From Leucothrix mucor DSM 2157 (GTDB lineage: Bacteria > Pseudomonadota > Gammaproteobacteria > Thiotrichales > Thiotrichaceae): a DNA stretch of 64,000 bases. Both the position numbers and the translations under genes were made by a program. The stretch covers positions 2,934,501 to 2,998,500 of the forward strand of contig NZ_ATTE01000001.1 of NCBI RefSeq assembly GCF_000419525.1, in the 5' to 3' direction. Below, in pieces: positions 9,096 through 17,704 of the stretch. Each line of letters begins with the position of its first letter. The first letter of the stretch is position 1. The notes under the pieces are model-generated. The model saw only the letters and a program-made list of their open reading frames with translations. It did not search any database and had not been told where the DNA came from.

Positions 9096-9695
9096 CTACT
9101 TAGTTTCCAGAATCTTGATGTGCGAAAGCTGCCAAACCAGAGCCTCGTCCAAACTACGCTCCGGAACGCTGGTATGCTTATCGAATGGAATCATGACCCA
9201 GATCGGACCTTTATTACGAATCGTCAAACGCTCACCATTCATGCTTAATGCAAGTACCGGCTCATATTGCTTAATCTTGTCAAAATCCAGATCAACCTGA
9301 TAATCGTTGATCGCTTTTAACTTCAGTTTGCTAGCTTTAGGACATACCTGATTCAAGACATCCTGCAACAAAGGGCCTGAAAACTCGTCCGCCTCTTTAC
9401 TCCAGGTGTGATGGGTTTTAAATGTTTGCTGCGGTAATGACAACAACGCGGTGTCGCTCAAGTTAAACGCTAACGGGCAACCAATCCCCTCGACTGACTC
9501 CATCTTTAACAATGCGTCATCCGGGTTGGCCGTCGTTACAAGATTCACCGTGGTTTTTGGCTCACTGGTGTCAATACTGACTTCGATAGGGTCATCGATT
9601 TGGGTAGGAATTAGCGACTTGCTGAAATAAAAACCAGCCAGCACTAATACAAGACCTAAAACTAATGTTAATACACACGACTTTCCACATTTCAT
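9096..9695 (-). CDS. Exported protein with a sulfite-oxidase-like (molybdopterin-binding fold) domain
   Basis: A 199-residue protein with an N-terminal hydrophobic signal/anchor (about residues 8-26). The remainder has the strand pattern of small SUOX-fold proteins: F-N-L-S-D near 78, F-S-G-P-L-L-Q-D-V-L near 105, A-I-N-D-Y-Q-V near 128, and N-K-G-P-I-W-V-M-I-P near 161. Such proteins are annotated as molybdopterin-dependent oxidoreductases but often lack a cofactor. Two cysteines are present (in G-I-G-C-P and Q-V-C-P); neither sits in an obvious sulfite oxidase cofactor motif. It forms an operon with the diguanylate cyclase 4 bp downstream, so a ligand-sensing role is plausible. Family call is moderate; function unknown. 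Confidence 0.7.
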   Translation of the reverse strand: MKCGKSCVLTLVLGLVLVLAGFYFSKSLIPTQIDDPIEVSIDTSEPKTTVNLVTTANPDDALLKMESVEGIGCPLAFNLSDTALLSLPQQTFKTHHTWSKEADEFSGPLLQDVLNQVCPKASKLKLKAINDYQVDLDFDKIKQYEPVLALSMNGERLTIRNKGPIWVMIPFDKHTSVPERSLDEALVWQLSHIKILETK

Positions 9696-9840
9696 TAAAT
9701 AAATCCCTTTAAATTAAGTTTAGGACATAAAACACCGCTCATCATGACATTCAATAGCTGACATACACCTGAACGGGTTACTCGCTTTCCGCTGCCTCAG
9801 GCGTTAGCATGAAGCCTATTTTTAGCAACGGCCCAAAGTA

Positions 9841-11328
9841 ATGTCTAACGCTCCTCTTTTTAACTTTGACAATAGCTATGCTCGTTTATCAGATTCATTT
9901 TATGCCCTTGTACCGCCAACCCCGGCGATGTCCCCTGAGCTAATCCAGTTCAACCAACCACTCGCCGAGTCGCTAGGGGTTGATTTTAGCGCGCTATCAA
10001 GCGAAGAAATGGCACTTATTTTCGGTGGAAATACCATTCCGGAAGATGCTGAACCTCTGGCCATGGCGTACGCTGGCCACCAATTTGGTAACTTAAACCC
10101 ACAACTGGGCGATGGCCGAGCCGTATTGCTGGGCGAAACCATTGGCAAAGATGGTTTGCGTTACGATATTCAGCTTAAGGGTCCAGGCCGCACCCCGTTC
10201 TCCCGGAGCGGCGATGGCCGTGCAGCACTTGGCCCGATATTGCGTGAATACTTGCTCAGTGAGTCCATGGCAACCCTGAATGTGCCCACTACTCGCGCCT
10301 TAGCCGCCGTCACCAGCGGCGAATTTATAATGCGTGAACGCATGGTGCCGGGTGCGATCATTACCCGCATATCCCGCAGTTTTGTGCGCGTAGGAACCTT
10401 TCAGTTTTTCGCGATACGGGATAATCCCGAAGCGCTAAAAGAATTAGCCGACTATGTGATCGCTCGCAACTACCCTGAACTAGAGGGCAACGACGCACCT
10501 TATCTGGCTCTGCTTAATGCAGTCATTAAACGCCAAGCCAGCTTAATCGCTCGCTGGATGCAGCTCGGCTTTATCCACGGCGTCATGAATACCGACAATA
10601 TGTCGATTGCCGGTGAAACCATCGACTATGGCCCCTGCGCATTTATCGACGAATACCATCCTGAAAAGGTATTCAGCTCGATTGACCGTGAAGGCCGCTA
10701 CGCCTATCAAAACCAACCCGCTGCCGGACACTGGGATTTATGCCGACTGGCCGAAGCCCTGATGCCTTTGCTGGATGAAGATCGCGAGGAAGCAGCCAAG
10801 CTGGCTCAAACCGCGATTAATGAATTCCCGCCACTGTATACCGCCTACTGGCTCACAGGCATGTGCAATAAACTTGGCCTGACTGAAGTACAAGATGGCG
10901 ACAAGGAACTCGTGGAAGACCTGCTGGAACGTATGGCCACTAACAAAGCCGACTTCACGCTAACTTTCCGACACCTCTCTGATGCCTTAAGTGGCAGTGA
11001 TGAGCGAGATCAGCCAATTCGGGACTTGTTTACCAATGCGGCCGACTTTGATGGCTGGGCAGTGAAATGGCGGATACGTTTACAGCAAGAGACTCGTAAC
11101 GACAGCGAGCGGCAACAGGCAATGTATCAGGTGAACCCTATCTACATTCCCCGCAATCATTTGGTAGAAGCCGTGATTCGCGCCGCTGAAGATAATCAGG
11201 ACTTTGGGCCATTTTATGAGCTACTAAAAGTATTAGAGCAGCCCTTTAGCCAGCAGGAAAACCGGGAGCAGTATGCCTTGCCGCCAAAACCTGAACAGGA
11301 AGTATTACGCACCTTTTGCGGCACCTGA
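9841..11328 (+). CDS. selO: Protein adenylyltransferase SelO (YdiU family)
   Basis: A 495-residue pseudokinase-fold enzyme that transfers AMP from ATP to Ser/Thr/Tyr of target proteins, linked in E. coli to redox stress. Family hallmarks are visible: A-Y-A-G-H-Q-F-G near residue 79, L-G-D-G-R-A-V-L-L-G near 92, G-P-G-R-T-P-F-S-R-S-G-D-G-R-A-A-L near 115-131, and the metal-binding N-T-D-N-M-S-I with D-Y-G-P-C near 252-266. The C-terminus ends F-C-G-T, placing a cysteine third from the end as in bacterial homologues where eukaryotes use selenocysteine. Length matches E. coli YdiU (478). It appears monocistronic. No clear Shine-Dalgarno precedes the ATG. Confidence 0.95.
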   Translation: MSNAPLFNFDNSYARLSDSFYALVPPTPAMSPELIQFNQPLAESLGVDFSALSSEEMALIFGGNTIPEDAEPLAMAYAGHQFGNLNPQLGDGRAVLLGETIGKDGLRYDIQLKGPGRTPFSRSGDGRAALGPILREYLLSESMATLNVPTTRALAAVTSGEFIMRERMVPGAIITRISRSFVRVGTFQFFAIRDNPEALKELADYVIARNYPELEGNDAPYLALLNAVIKRQASLIARWMQLGFIHGVMNTDNMSIAGETIDYGPCAFIDEYHPEKVFSSIDREGRYAYQNQPAAGHWDLCRLAEALMPLLDEDREEAAKLAQTAINEFPPLYTAYWLTGMCNKLGLTEVQDGDKELVEDLLERMATNKADFTLTFRHLSDALSGSDERDQPIRDLFTNAADFDGWAVKWRIRLQQETRNDSERQQAMYQVNPIYIPRNHLVEAVIRAAEDNQDFGPFYELLKVLEQPFSQQENREQYALPPKPEQEVLRTFCGT

Positions 11329-11365
11329 TTAACACCTAAGGTGTGCAGCAATCACGATTAGGTAA

Positions 11366-11391
11366 GCGATCACTGTTTATCTGATGATCGC
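11366..11391 (+). other. Inverted repeat downstream of selO
   Basis: A perfect 7-bp stem GCGATCA/TGATCGC with a 12-nt loop, about 38 bp after the selO stop. A smaller palindrome (ACACCTAAGGTGT, 11332-11344) lies just before it. No U-tract follows, so this is not a typical intrinsic terminator; it may protect the selO mRNA 3' end or act as a protein-binding site. Confidence 0.35.
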
Positions 11392-11460
11392 TCGTGAGCT
11401 TTGACAATGATCAAGCCAGCTCACATGATAGAGGAGCGTTAATCACCGGAGGAAGTTGCG

Positions 11461-11964
11461 ATGCGCTGTCAAAGTACTGCGGGAAAAATATGCCTGGCTG
11501 TCTCAGTGTTTTTTGTCCTTACAGCCCTGCTGGTCCCTTTTACCACCGATGCCAATTGGTTAGATGGCATGCTTGGTTTACTAATGTTTGCAGCACTGGC
11601 GGGTTTACCCGGTTGGCTACTGTGCTCTCGTGACAATCGCCAGCGACAAGATGTCGACCAACTATTCAAAGGCTTTATTCGAAGCCGCGATAGCTTTTAC
11701 ATGCCTGATCTGGCCGAGGCTGTTGGCTTGCATGAAATCGAGACCCGCCGCAAAGTGCTCAAGCTCATTCAAAATGATTCGTTGGATCTGATTTATGACT
11801 CCGATGCCGACTGCTATATCCGCCGCAGTAAAGTCACCGTGCAGCAAATCATTGAAGAATGCCCTTCTTGTGGCAGTAAGATCGCCGCCAGCAAATACAT
11901 TGGCCATCAGGATGTAAACTGCCCGTACTGCGGCAACTCCTTACCGCAAGAATCGAATCATTAA
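11461..11964 (+). CDS. Membrane protein with winged-helix-like and zinc-ribbon domains
   Basis: A 167-residue protein I do not recognise by name. It has two hydrophobic helices (about residues 10-27 and 35-54), then a soluble region resembling a winged helix (about 60-118: F-Y-M-P-D-L-A-E-A-V-G followed by a K-V-L-K-L-I helix and a D-S-D-A-D-C-Y-I-R wing), and a C-terminal rubredoxin-type zinc ribbon with C-P-S-C-G and C-P-Y-C-G knuckles. The layout suggests a membrane-tethered nucleic-acid- or protein-binding adaptor. A GGAGG-like site (CGGAGGAAG) 5-6 nt before the ATG supports the start. It stands alone between selO and queF. Confidence 0.7.
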   Translation: MRCQSTAGKICLAVSVFFVLTALLVPFTTDANWLDGMLGLLMFAALAGLPGWLLCSRDNRQRQDVDQLFKGFIRSRDSFYMPDLAEAVGLHEIETRRKVLKLIQNDSLDLIYDSDADCYIRRSKVTVQQIIEECPSCGSKIAASKYIGHQDVNCPYCGNSLPQESNH

Positions 11965-12130
11965 GCGCCTGCAAATAAGCTAAACCCGATGCGGACTCTG
12001 TGGTATAAATCCCGCCCATTTTAATGCGGCTATCTGTAATAGCCTCTGTCATTGCATCAGGTTGATTTGATTTCGAGCGCGCCATGCGCAGTACTTCAGA
12101 TTGCCTGCTAGCTTTCAAAGGAATACGAGT

Positions 12131-12595
12131 ATGAGCGACAATATTTACCAAAATCTGGAACAACTGGGCGGCCAAACCAAACTGCCAGACAGCCCTGAAA
12201 CGGCTATTTTAGAAAGCGTACAAAACCCACAGGCAGATGTGGATTATGTGGTGCGCTTTACTGCGCCGGAATTTACTTCGCTATGCCCAATGACCGCTCA
12301 GCCAGACTTTGCCCATCTGGTGATTGATTACATTCCGGATCAGTTATTGGTAGAGAGTAAATCGCTGAAATTGTTTTTGGGTTCGTTTCGTAACCATGGT
12401 GCATTTCATGAAGATTGTACTGTGAGTATTGCCCGTCGCCTGATTGATGAGATTAAACCGAAATGGCTACGCATTGGTGGCTATTGGTATCCACGCGGAG
12501 GGATTCCGATTGATGTGTTTTATGCCTTTGGGGAAGTGCCGAAAGGCGTTTGGCTGCCAGAACAAGGCGTTGCTGGGTATCGTGGGCGGGGTTAA
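12131..12595 (+). CDS. queF: NADPH-dependent 7-cyano-7-deazaguanine reductase QueF (short type)
   Basis: Reduces preQ0 to preQ1 in queuosine tRNA modification. The 154-residue protein is the unimodular (Bacillus-type) form: catalytic Cys52 in T-S-L-C-P-M-T and Asp59, E-S-K-S-L-K-L near 78-84, and F-H-E-D-C near 97-101. The start is set at the ATG at 12131, which has AAAGGA 8 nt upstream and gives the usual family N-terminus; a TTG at 12101 would only add ten residues. No other queuosine gene is adjacent. I see no preQ1 riboswitch in the leader. Confidence 0.95.
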   Translation: MSDNIYQNLEQLGGQTKLPDSPETAILESVQNPQADVDYVVRFTAPEFTSLCPMTAQPDFAHLVIDYIPDQLLVESKSLKLFLGSFRNHGAFHEDCTVSIARRLIDEIKPKWLRIGGYWYPRGGIPIDVFYAFGEVPKGVWLPEQGVAGYRGRG

Positions 12596-12607
12596 ATTTA
12601 ACCACAT

Positions 12608-12635
12608 TTGAGGCTGGGAGTTATGCCAGCCTCAA
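12608..12635. terminator. Stem-loop after queF
   Basis: A perfect 10-bp stem (TTGAGGCTGG / CCAGCCTCAA) with an 8-nt loop begins 12 bp after the queF stop and lies between convergent genes. There is no long T-run on either side, so it is a weak or Rho-assisted terminator or an mRNA-stabilising hairpin for both queF and the opposing channel gene. Confidence 0.5.
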
Positions 12636-12657
12636 GACCATCAAGGCGTATGCCTGC

Positions 12658-13107
12658 TTATTCCTCAATCTGTGGCACCCACAGGCGCTGCATCTCAATA
12701 AACATAAAGGAAGCGGTCCAGGAAATCAGTACCAAGCCGGCCAACGATTCAAGTCCGGCTAAAAAGCGCACGTCTCCAATCGGCTCGATATCGCCAAAGC
12801 CCAGAGAGGTGTAGGTGGTAAACGAGAAGTAGCTACAATCCATTAAGCTACCACTGAAAACACCGGGAGGCCCTCCCCTAAGCTCTCCGAAAGCCTTATC
12901 CTGAATCATATAGAAATACGCAAAAGCAAACAGCCATACTTCCATGACATGTGCGATTAAAGCACCAAAGACAGCCACTAAAATACGTAGCCTTGGCTTG
13001 AGAAAACTCAGCCGAGGAATCAAGCGTGAGAGGCGGTACAGCATTTCATAATGTACCAACACCGCAGCCGCCACTAACACACTATTAATAAGAAAAAGTT
13101 TGATCAT
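12658..13107 (-). CDS. Two-pore-helix ion channel protein (Ion_trans_2 type)
   Basis: A 149-residue membrane protein with three hydrophobic segments (about 3-20, 42-70, 116-138) and a pore loop carrying T-T-Y-T-S-L-G-F-G-D at about 96-105. The G-F-G-D filter resembles the GYGD of K+ channels with Phe for Tyr, as in several bacterial KcsA-like and Kch-like channels. There is no cytoplasmic regulatory (RCK) domain. Transport of K+ across the inner membrane is inferred. It lies 58 bp downstream of the MscS gene on the same strand, in a cluster of ion/osmotic membrane proteins. Confidence 0.8.
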   Translation of the reverse strand: MIKLFLINSVLVAAAVLVHYEMLYRLSRLIPRLSFLKPRLRILVAVFGALIAHVMEVWLFAFAYFYMIQDKAFGELRGGPPGVFSGSLMDCSYFSFTTYTSLGFGDIEPIGDVRFLAGLESLAGLVLISWTASFMFIEMQRLWVPQIEE

Positions 13108-13165
13108 CCAATAAGGCTAACACTCAGCCAAGGCAAATCAAATATCTCTTAGGTAAGCGGTGTAG

Positions 13166-14641
13166 CTACTCTTTTTTCGCTTCTTCGTTGAGTAGGTTTT
13201 CGCCCTCACCTTCGTGGTTTTCTTTGGCTTGCTCTTCGATGACTTTGTTTTCCACGGTGCGGTCTGGCGTCACATCCTGCACATCGCGAATATCATCTTC
13301 ATCGGCCACCGGAGTGACCGCCACCTTTGGCTGCTCAACCGGCTTGATGATTGGCTTACTTGCTTGGCTTGATTGACTTGGCTCTGCCGGTACCACAGAG
13401 GCCGCGCTAACCAAATTACTCACCTGCCCATCGGCTTGCATTAAGCGCAAGGTATAGGTTGGGTCTGGCATCACAATATTGGCTTCATCGTAAGCTTGTT
13501 TCACAGCGCGAATGGTTTCACTGCGCACTTTAGCGTAGCTGTATTGCACCTGATTAACCCATGCATAAATGCGGATAATGACATTAGAATCGCCTAATTC
13601 CTGAATAACCACCAGTGGCTTGGGGTCGTCCAGAACACCTTCGGTGGCTTTCAACACCTTCATGGCTAACACTTGCGCTTCCAGCAAATCCTGCTCGGTA
13701 TCAATCCCTACATCAAACTGGAAACGACGCTCTTCATGACGCGTAAAGTTAGTGATTACCGCTTTAAATACTGTCGCATTAGGAATACGAATATGATTAC
13801 CATCGGGCGAAATCAGAATCGTGGCTCGTGAGGTTAGACGTAAAACGTTACCCTGATTGCCGTCAATACTCACAAAATCATTCACCTGAAACGGGTTTCT
13901 TAAGCTCAATAAAATACTGGCAATGTAGTTTTCAACCGTATCGCGAACCGCAAAACCAACCGCCAAACCGACGATACCCGCCGCACCCAGAATGGTGCCA
14001 ATCAACGCTGTGGCATCGAGCAACACCAACGCAAGCACGATACCCAAAACAATAAAAATCAGGTGCGTGATCTGGCCTAGCAAATTCGCAATAAAATGGT
14101 TCGGAGTAATGTGTTTATAAAACTCACGATTCGATATCCAACGACCACCTAACCAAAATATCACCAGCACTAATACCGCAATCAAAAATAGAGGCAGGCT
14201 GGAGGCCGTTTGCTTAGTTAAGGCCCAGAGTTTATCCGTGGTATTTTTCAGGCGAAGCTGCAGGCTGCGATTGACCGTTAACTCATTCTCAACCTCGACT
14301 ACGCCCTCAACCTGACTGGCTAATTGCAGCGCTTTGGTTTCTGTTTTGCTGGAATCCACTTCACCAGATAGCGTGATAACGCCTTTGTTTACCGCAATGC
14401 TGATGCCCGATAGAGAGTCCAGCTCAATAAAAATCTCGCGTAAACGCGTTCGGATTTTAAAGTCACTTTGGATTGAGCTATCAGTAGTGATAACTTTATC
14501 GGTGGTGGTCGGGGCTTCGCTGGCCGCTCCGGTCAGCAGTTCGGTCAACTGGTCGGCCTGAGCCATCGGGGTCAGCCCAAGCATGACCGCAAATAATAGC
14601 CATCTCAGCCGACCCATGAGTCTGTCACTTCTCGCTTCCAT
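13166..14641 (-). CDS. MscS-type mechanosensitive channel with N-terminal BON domain
   Basis: With the start at 14641 the protein has 491 residues: a signal peptide ending near A-Q-A-D, a BON domain (about residues 60-130, S-I-Q-S-D-F-K-I-R with G-V-I-T-L-S-G-E-V), three or four membrane helices (about 150-270) and the MscS beta domain (N-P-F-Q-V-N-D-F-V-S-I near 295). MscS channels release solutes on hypo-osmotic shock; the periplasmic BON domain probably contacts phospholipid or the envelope. The start was chosen because a perfect AAGGAGG lies 9 nt upstream of this ATG; it overlaps the AI-2E transporter gene by 17 bp. The C-terminus (about 430-491) is a low-complexity Glu/Lys/Val tail. Confidence 0.92.
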   Translation of the reverse strand: MEARSDRLMGRLRWLLFAVMLGLTPMAQADQLTELLTGAASEAPTTTDKVITTDSSIQSDFKIRTRLREIFIELDSLSGISIAVNKGVITLSGEVDSSKTETKALQLASQVEGVVEVENELTVNRSLQLRLKNTTDKLWALTKQTASSLPLFLIAVLVLVIFWLGGRWISNREFYKHITPNHFIANLLGQITHLIFIVLGIVLALVLLDATALIGTILGAAGIVGLAVGFAVRDTVENYIASILLSLRNPFQVNDFVSIDGNQGNVLRLTSRATILISPDGNHIRIPNATVFKAVITNFTRHEERRFQFDVGIDTEQDLLEAQVLAMKVLKATEGVLDDPKPLVVIQELGDSNVIIRIYAWVNQVQYSYAKVRSETIRAVKQAYDEANIVMPDPTYTLRLMQADGQVSNLVSAASVVPAEPSQSSQASKPIIKPVEQPKVAVTPVADEDDIRDVQDVTPDRTVENKVIEEQAKENHEGEGENLLNEEAKKE

Positions 14642-15674
14642 GCGTACCTGCCTCCTTACGTTGATCAAAAATGATTTTCGCGATTACCAATAATGGCACG
14701 GCCATAAAAATACCTGCCATGCCCCACAACCAGCCCCAGATCAGCACAAACAAAAAGACAATGACTGGGTTAATCGTGAACATTCGCCCAATAAACATGG
14801 GCTGTATAAACTGCCCTTCCAGTAGGTTTAGCAGCAATAACATAGCTGGCGGCAATAAAATCTGTCCTAAACTATCAAAGGTAATTAATGATACTAATGC
14901 CACTATGCCTAAATTAATGGCTGGCCCTACATAGGGTATATAGTTTAAAAAGGCGGCTGATGCGCCCCATACCAATGGCGTTGGCATATCAAGAAGCCAC
15001 ATAACACCCGCAATCACTAATCCCAATACCGTATTAATCACGGTAATGAGTAACAAATAGCGACTGACTTTAGATTGCACGTCGGTCGCGATTTGCGCAA
15101 TATTGGCTTTATAGCCTTGATCCCGAAAAAACAAACCAATCTTTATGGTGAGCGAATGGCCAAAAGCTAATAAAAAATACAACAACACAACAAATGAAAG
15201 CACACCTATTAAAAAGGCCTGCGTACCATTTAATAAGGCATAGAAAATATTGGGGCCTTTAACCACCACGTCCGGCGCTTTTTTCTTACCTTCATCCATC
15301 GAGGTAATTTCTTGCACCGTTTCGGTTGTTTTCTGCATGGTCTCGATGGAGTCTTTAAATGGCGACAGCTTTTTCTCAATCTGCTGTACTTCCGTCGGCA
15401 GGCGATCTATCCACACACCGACGGGGTCAGACAGGTAATTTAGCAAGCCGACGATTAAGCCGGAGACCAGCAAGATTACAATCGCGCTGCCCAGTGAGCG
15501 AGGTATGTAAAACCGCTTGAGCCAGCTCACCAGCGGCGACAATAACAGCGCAATTAAGATCGCTAAAAAGATCGGGATAAATATGGACTTAGCCAGATAG
15601 AGTGTCGCCATCAGGCTGATAATAAACAGTCCCCACAACGGAATTTTCAAACTCTTAAGCCGCTCTTGTTGCAT
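14625..15674 (-). CDS. AI-2E family transporter (PerM/TqsA-like permease)
   Basis: A 349-residue inner-membrane protein of the UPF0118/AI-2E exporter family. Hydrophobic segments occur near 12-30, 31-50, 63-82, 150-175, 208-235, 240-260, 265-300 and 305-335, with the family's central soluble loop (about 90-145, rich in Lys/Glu/Thr). Typical motifs include P-L-V-W-G near 233, the N-Y-I-P-Y-V-G-P turn near 243 and the C-terminal I-F-M-A-V-P segment. Members export autoinducer-2 or act as Na+/H+ antiporters; the substrate here is unknown. It lies 40 bp downstream of nhaA and overlaps the next gene, so it probably belongs to one operon with them. Confidence 0.9.
   Translation of the reverse strand: MQQERLKSLKIPLWGLFIISLMATLYLAKSIFIPIFLAILIALLLSPLVSWLKRFYIPRSLGSAIVILLVSGLIVGLLNYLSDPVGVWIDRLPTEVQQIEKKLSPFKDSIETMQKTTETVQEITSMDEGKKKAPDVVVKGPNIFYALLNGTQAFLIGVLSFVVLLYFLLAFGHSLTIKIGLFFRDQGYKANIAQIATDVQSKVSRYLLLITVINTVLGLVIAGVMWLLDMPTPLVWGASAAFLNYIPYVGPAINLGIVALVSLITFDSLGQILLPPAMLLLLNLLEGQFIQPMFIGRMFTINPVIVFLFVLIWGWLWGMAGIFMAVPLLVIAKIIFDQRKEAGTHGSEK
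14651..14657 (-). promoter_or_regulatory. Shine-Dalgarno site deciding the mscS start
   Basis: AAGGAGG on the minus strand, 9 nt before the ATG at 14641 and inside the 3' end of the upstream transporter gene. It argues against the longer start at 14668 and for translational coupling. Confidence 0.75.
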
Positions 15675-15714
15675 GAAAGCACCATCCCTACATTAAGACC
15701 TGAGGTACGTAAGC

Positions 15715-17094
15715 TTAGGACAAGCTACGCTTATTCAGCACTAACAGCAGTGAAATACCTGCTAAACCGGCAATGCTGGTAGCCAGCATGATACTCGCTT
15801 TTGCTTCCGTCAGTAACTCAGTCGCGCTCTCAAAACTTAAGGTGGCTACAAAGATGGACATGGTAAATCCTATACCGGCCAGCATACCCACGGCTAACAA
15901 ATGCCACATGGTGACATTCTCCGGCAAAGTACCCCAGCCGAGCTTCAGGTTAAGCCAGGTCATAAACACAATCCCTAAGGGCTTACCCACAACCAGCCCG
16001 AGAATAATGCCATGCGCCAAACTGGAGGTTTCCATCGCTTGCAAGGTCGACATACTCAGTATGATGCCCGCATTGAGAAAGGCGAATAGCGGCACGATTA
16101 GCAAACTCACCGGACGCTCCATAAAGTTTTCCCAGCTGCGCAGCGGCGTTCGGGTGTCTTTGGCCTGCTGCTCGACGGACTCTAAAATACGGTCTTTTTT
16201 ACCGCTACCCAGAATGTGATGCTCTGGGTTTTCTTTATCAATCTCTTCCATTTCGGAGGCGGCTTGTTGCAGTTTTTCAGCGGTTTTATGGGGATGTGCT
16301 CGCGGTCTTGCCGGGATTGCAAAAGCAGCTAATACACCCGCAATGGTTGCGTGCACTCCTGATTGCAACACCACGTACCACAGCGCAATACCTAGTAATA
16401 AATAGAGCATTGAACTGCGAATACCTAAGCGGTTAATTGCCATCAAGGTTGCTAATACTCCGGCGGCTAACCACAAGTAATCGGTTTGCAAGGTGTCGGT
16501 GTAGAACAAGGCTATAACAATGATCGCACCGATGTCATCGACAATCGCCAGCGCCACCAAAAACACTTTTAGCTCTGACGGTATGCGAGAGCCCAGTACG
16601 ACTAATGCACCTAAGGCAAAGGCTGCATCGGTTGCCATAGGGATTCCCCAACCACTTACCGTTTCTTCGCCCAAGTTGAAGCCAATATAAATGAGCGCCG
16701 GAAACACCATGCCGCCAATCGCCGCCATCACGACCGTGCTGGACTGGCTAAAGGTTTGCAATTCACCCGCGATAAATTCGCGCTTGATCTCCAAACCCAA
16801 CAAGAAAAAGAACAGCACCATCAAGCCATCATTGACCCAATGGTGCAGTGTTTTACTGAGCTCAAAATCCTGTACAAAAAAGCCGATCTTTACCTCTTCC
16901 AGCGCAGCATATAGCGGCTGAAACGAGGTATTGGCCAGAATCAATGCCAGCAAGGTCGCGCCTAATAGTAGCATCGCGCCAGTGGTTTGATTATGGATGA
17001 AACGGCTAAAGGGCTTACCTACCTCTTCGAACCGTTTCTCCAGCGGTTGCTGCACATCAAGACTATCTGTCTGTTTGGAATTTTGTTCACTCAT
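15715..17094 (-). CDS. nhaA: Na+/H+ antiporter NhaA
   Basis: A 459-residue antiporter that exchanges cytoplasmic Na+ (or Li+) for protons, giving salt and alkaline pH tolerance. The ion-binding pair is visible in A-L-A-I-V-D-D-I-G-A (about residue 185), with the upstream M-A-T-D-A-A-F-A-L-G stretch and the G-L-E-I-K-R-E-F motif near 100. A 65-residue polar insert between the helical halves (about 265-330) makes it longer than E. coli NhaA (388). It follows a 60-residue membrane protein by 9 bp and precedes the AI-2E transporter. Confidence 0.95.
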   Translation of the reverse strand: MSEQNSKQTDSLDVQQPLEKRFEEVGKPFSRFIHNQTTGAMLLLGATLLALILANTSFQPLYAALEEVKIGFFVQDFELSKTLHHWVNDGLMVLFFFLLGLEIKREFIAGELQTFSQSSTVVMAAIGGMVFPALIYIGFNLGEETVSGWGIPMATDAAFALGALVVLGSRIPSELKVFLVALAIVDDIGAIIVIALFYTDTLQTDYLWLAAGVLATLMAINRLGIRSSMLYLLLGIALWYVVLQSGVHATIAGVLAAFAIPARPRAHPHKTAEKLQQAASEMEEIDKENPEHHILGSGKKDRILESVEQQAKDTRTPLRSWENFMERPVSLLIVPLFAFLNAGIILSMSTLQAMETSSLAHGIILGLVVGKPLGIVFMTWLNLKLGWGTLPENVTMWHLLAVGMLAGIGFTMSIFVATLSFESATELLTEAKASIMLATSIAGLAGISLLLVLNKRSLS

Positions 17095-17103
17095 AGGGAC
17101 GGT

Positions 17104-17286
17104 TTACCCTCCCTTTGGGCCTGCAAAAAACCACAGCAGCAAACCAATCAATGGTAATAACAGAATAATCACAACCCAGATCGCTTTACTTCCGGTACTG
17201 GCGCCGCTTTGAACGACTTTGATAATGGCTAAAACATCGAGAACCAAAATAATAAGTCCAAATATACCGCCTACTTCAATACCCAT
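17104..17286 (-). CDS. Small PLDc_N-type membrane protein
   Basis: A 60-residue protein with two membrane helices (about 6-24 and 33-53) and the family's W-F-A-G-P-K-G-G C-terminus, as in the PLDc_N (phospholipase D nuclease N-terminal) domain that also occurs as a stand-alone peptide. The I-K-V-V-Q-S-G turn between helices is typical. Function unknown. It is the first gene of the presumed nhaA operon, 9 bp upstream. Confidence 0.8.
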   Translation of the reverse strand: MGIEVGGIFGLIILVLDVLAIIKVVQSGASTGSKAIWVVIILLLPLIGLLLWFFAGPKGG

Positions 17287-17704
17287 GGTACTTCTCCCTG
17301 ATACGTTGTTGACTAATTAGAATTGCGAATGATATTTAATTTTACACTCAACTAAACAGTTCATTCTTTAGCTGTTTAGCGAGTCAAAAAGACTTGGATT
17401 TTATGTAGCCTGGAAAATGGCTATGCGCTAGTTAGATAGCGATATGATGTGAAACTAAATCTATTAAGCATCTTGTAAACCTTTCCATCAACATAATCCA
17501 GCGATTAAAAAGTTAAACCGTTCTTAGTGACTTATATTTCTTACGTGAAGACAATCAAAAGTGGATTCAATTGTTGCAAATTATATTTTCTAGCTACATT
17601 AACCTGATATTTGACAAGGATAACTATTTTTAAAATCCAAACTCTTCTTTAAGCTTAAATCATGGCTGCGCTATAATGCTGCATCGCCCAATAGAGAACA
17701 AAAA
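17287..17704. other. 418-bp AT-rich intergenic region between nhaA cluster and sbcD
   Basis: No credible gene is seen. It separates two divergent transcription units and should hold both promoters. Visible elements: an 8-bp inverted repeat CTAAACAG/CTGTTTAG (17352-17359 and 17372-17379), closer to the membrane-protein operon, and a perfect TATAAT at 17672-17677, 28 bp before the sbcD ATG, with only a weak -35. Confidence 0.6.
17672..17677 (+). promoter_or_regulatory. Candidate -10 box for sbcDC
   Basis: A perfect TATAAT in CGCTATAATGC, 28 bp upstream of the sbcD start. No good TTGACA lies 16-18 bp upstream, so only the -10 is called. Confidence 0.45.

Noticed and set aside
11965-12130. preQ1 riboswitch upstream of queF
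   Set aside because: No hairpin with the short A-rich tail and no consensus before the ATG.
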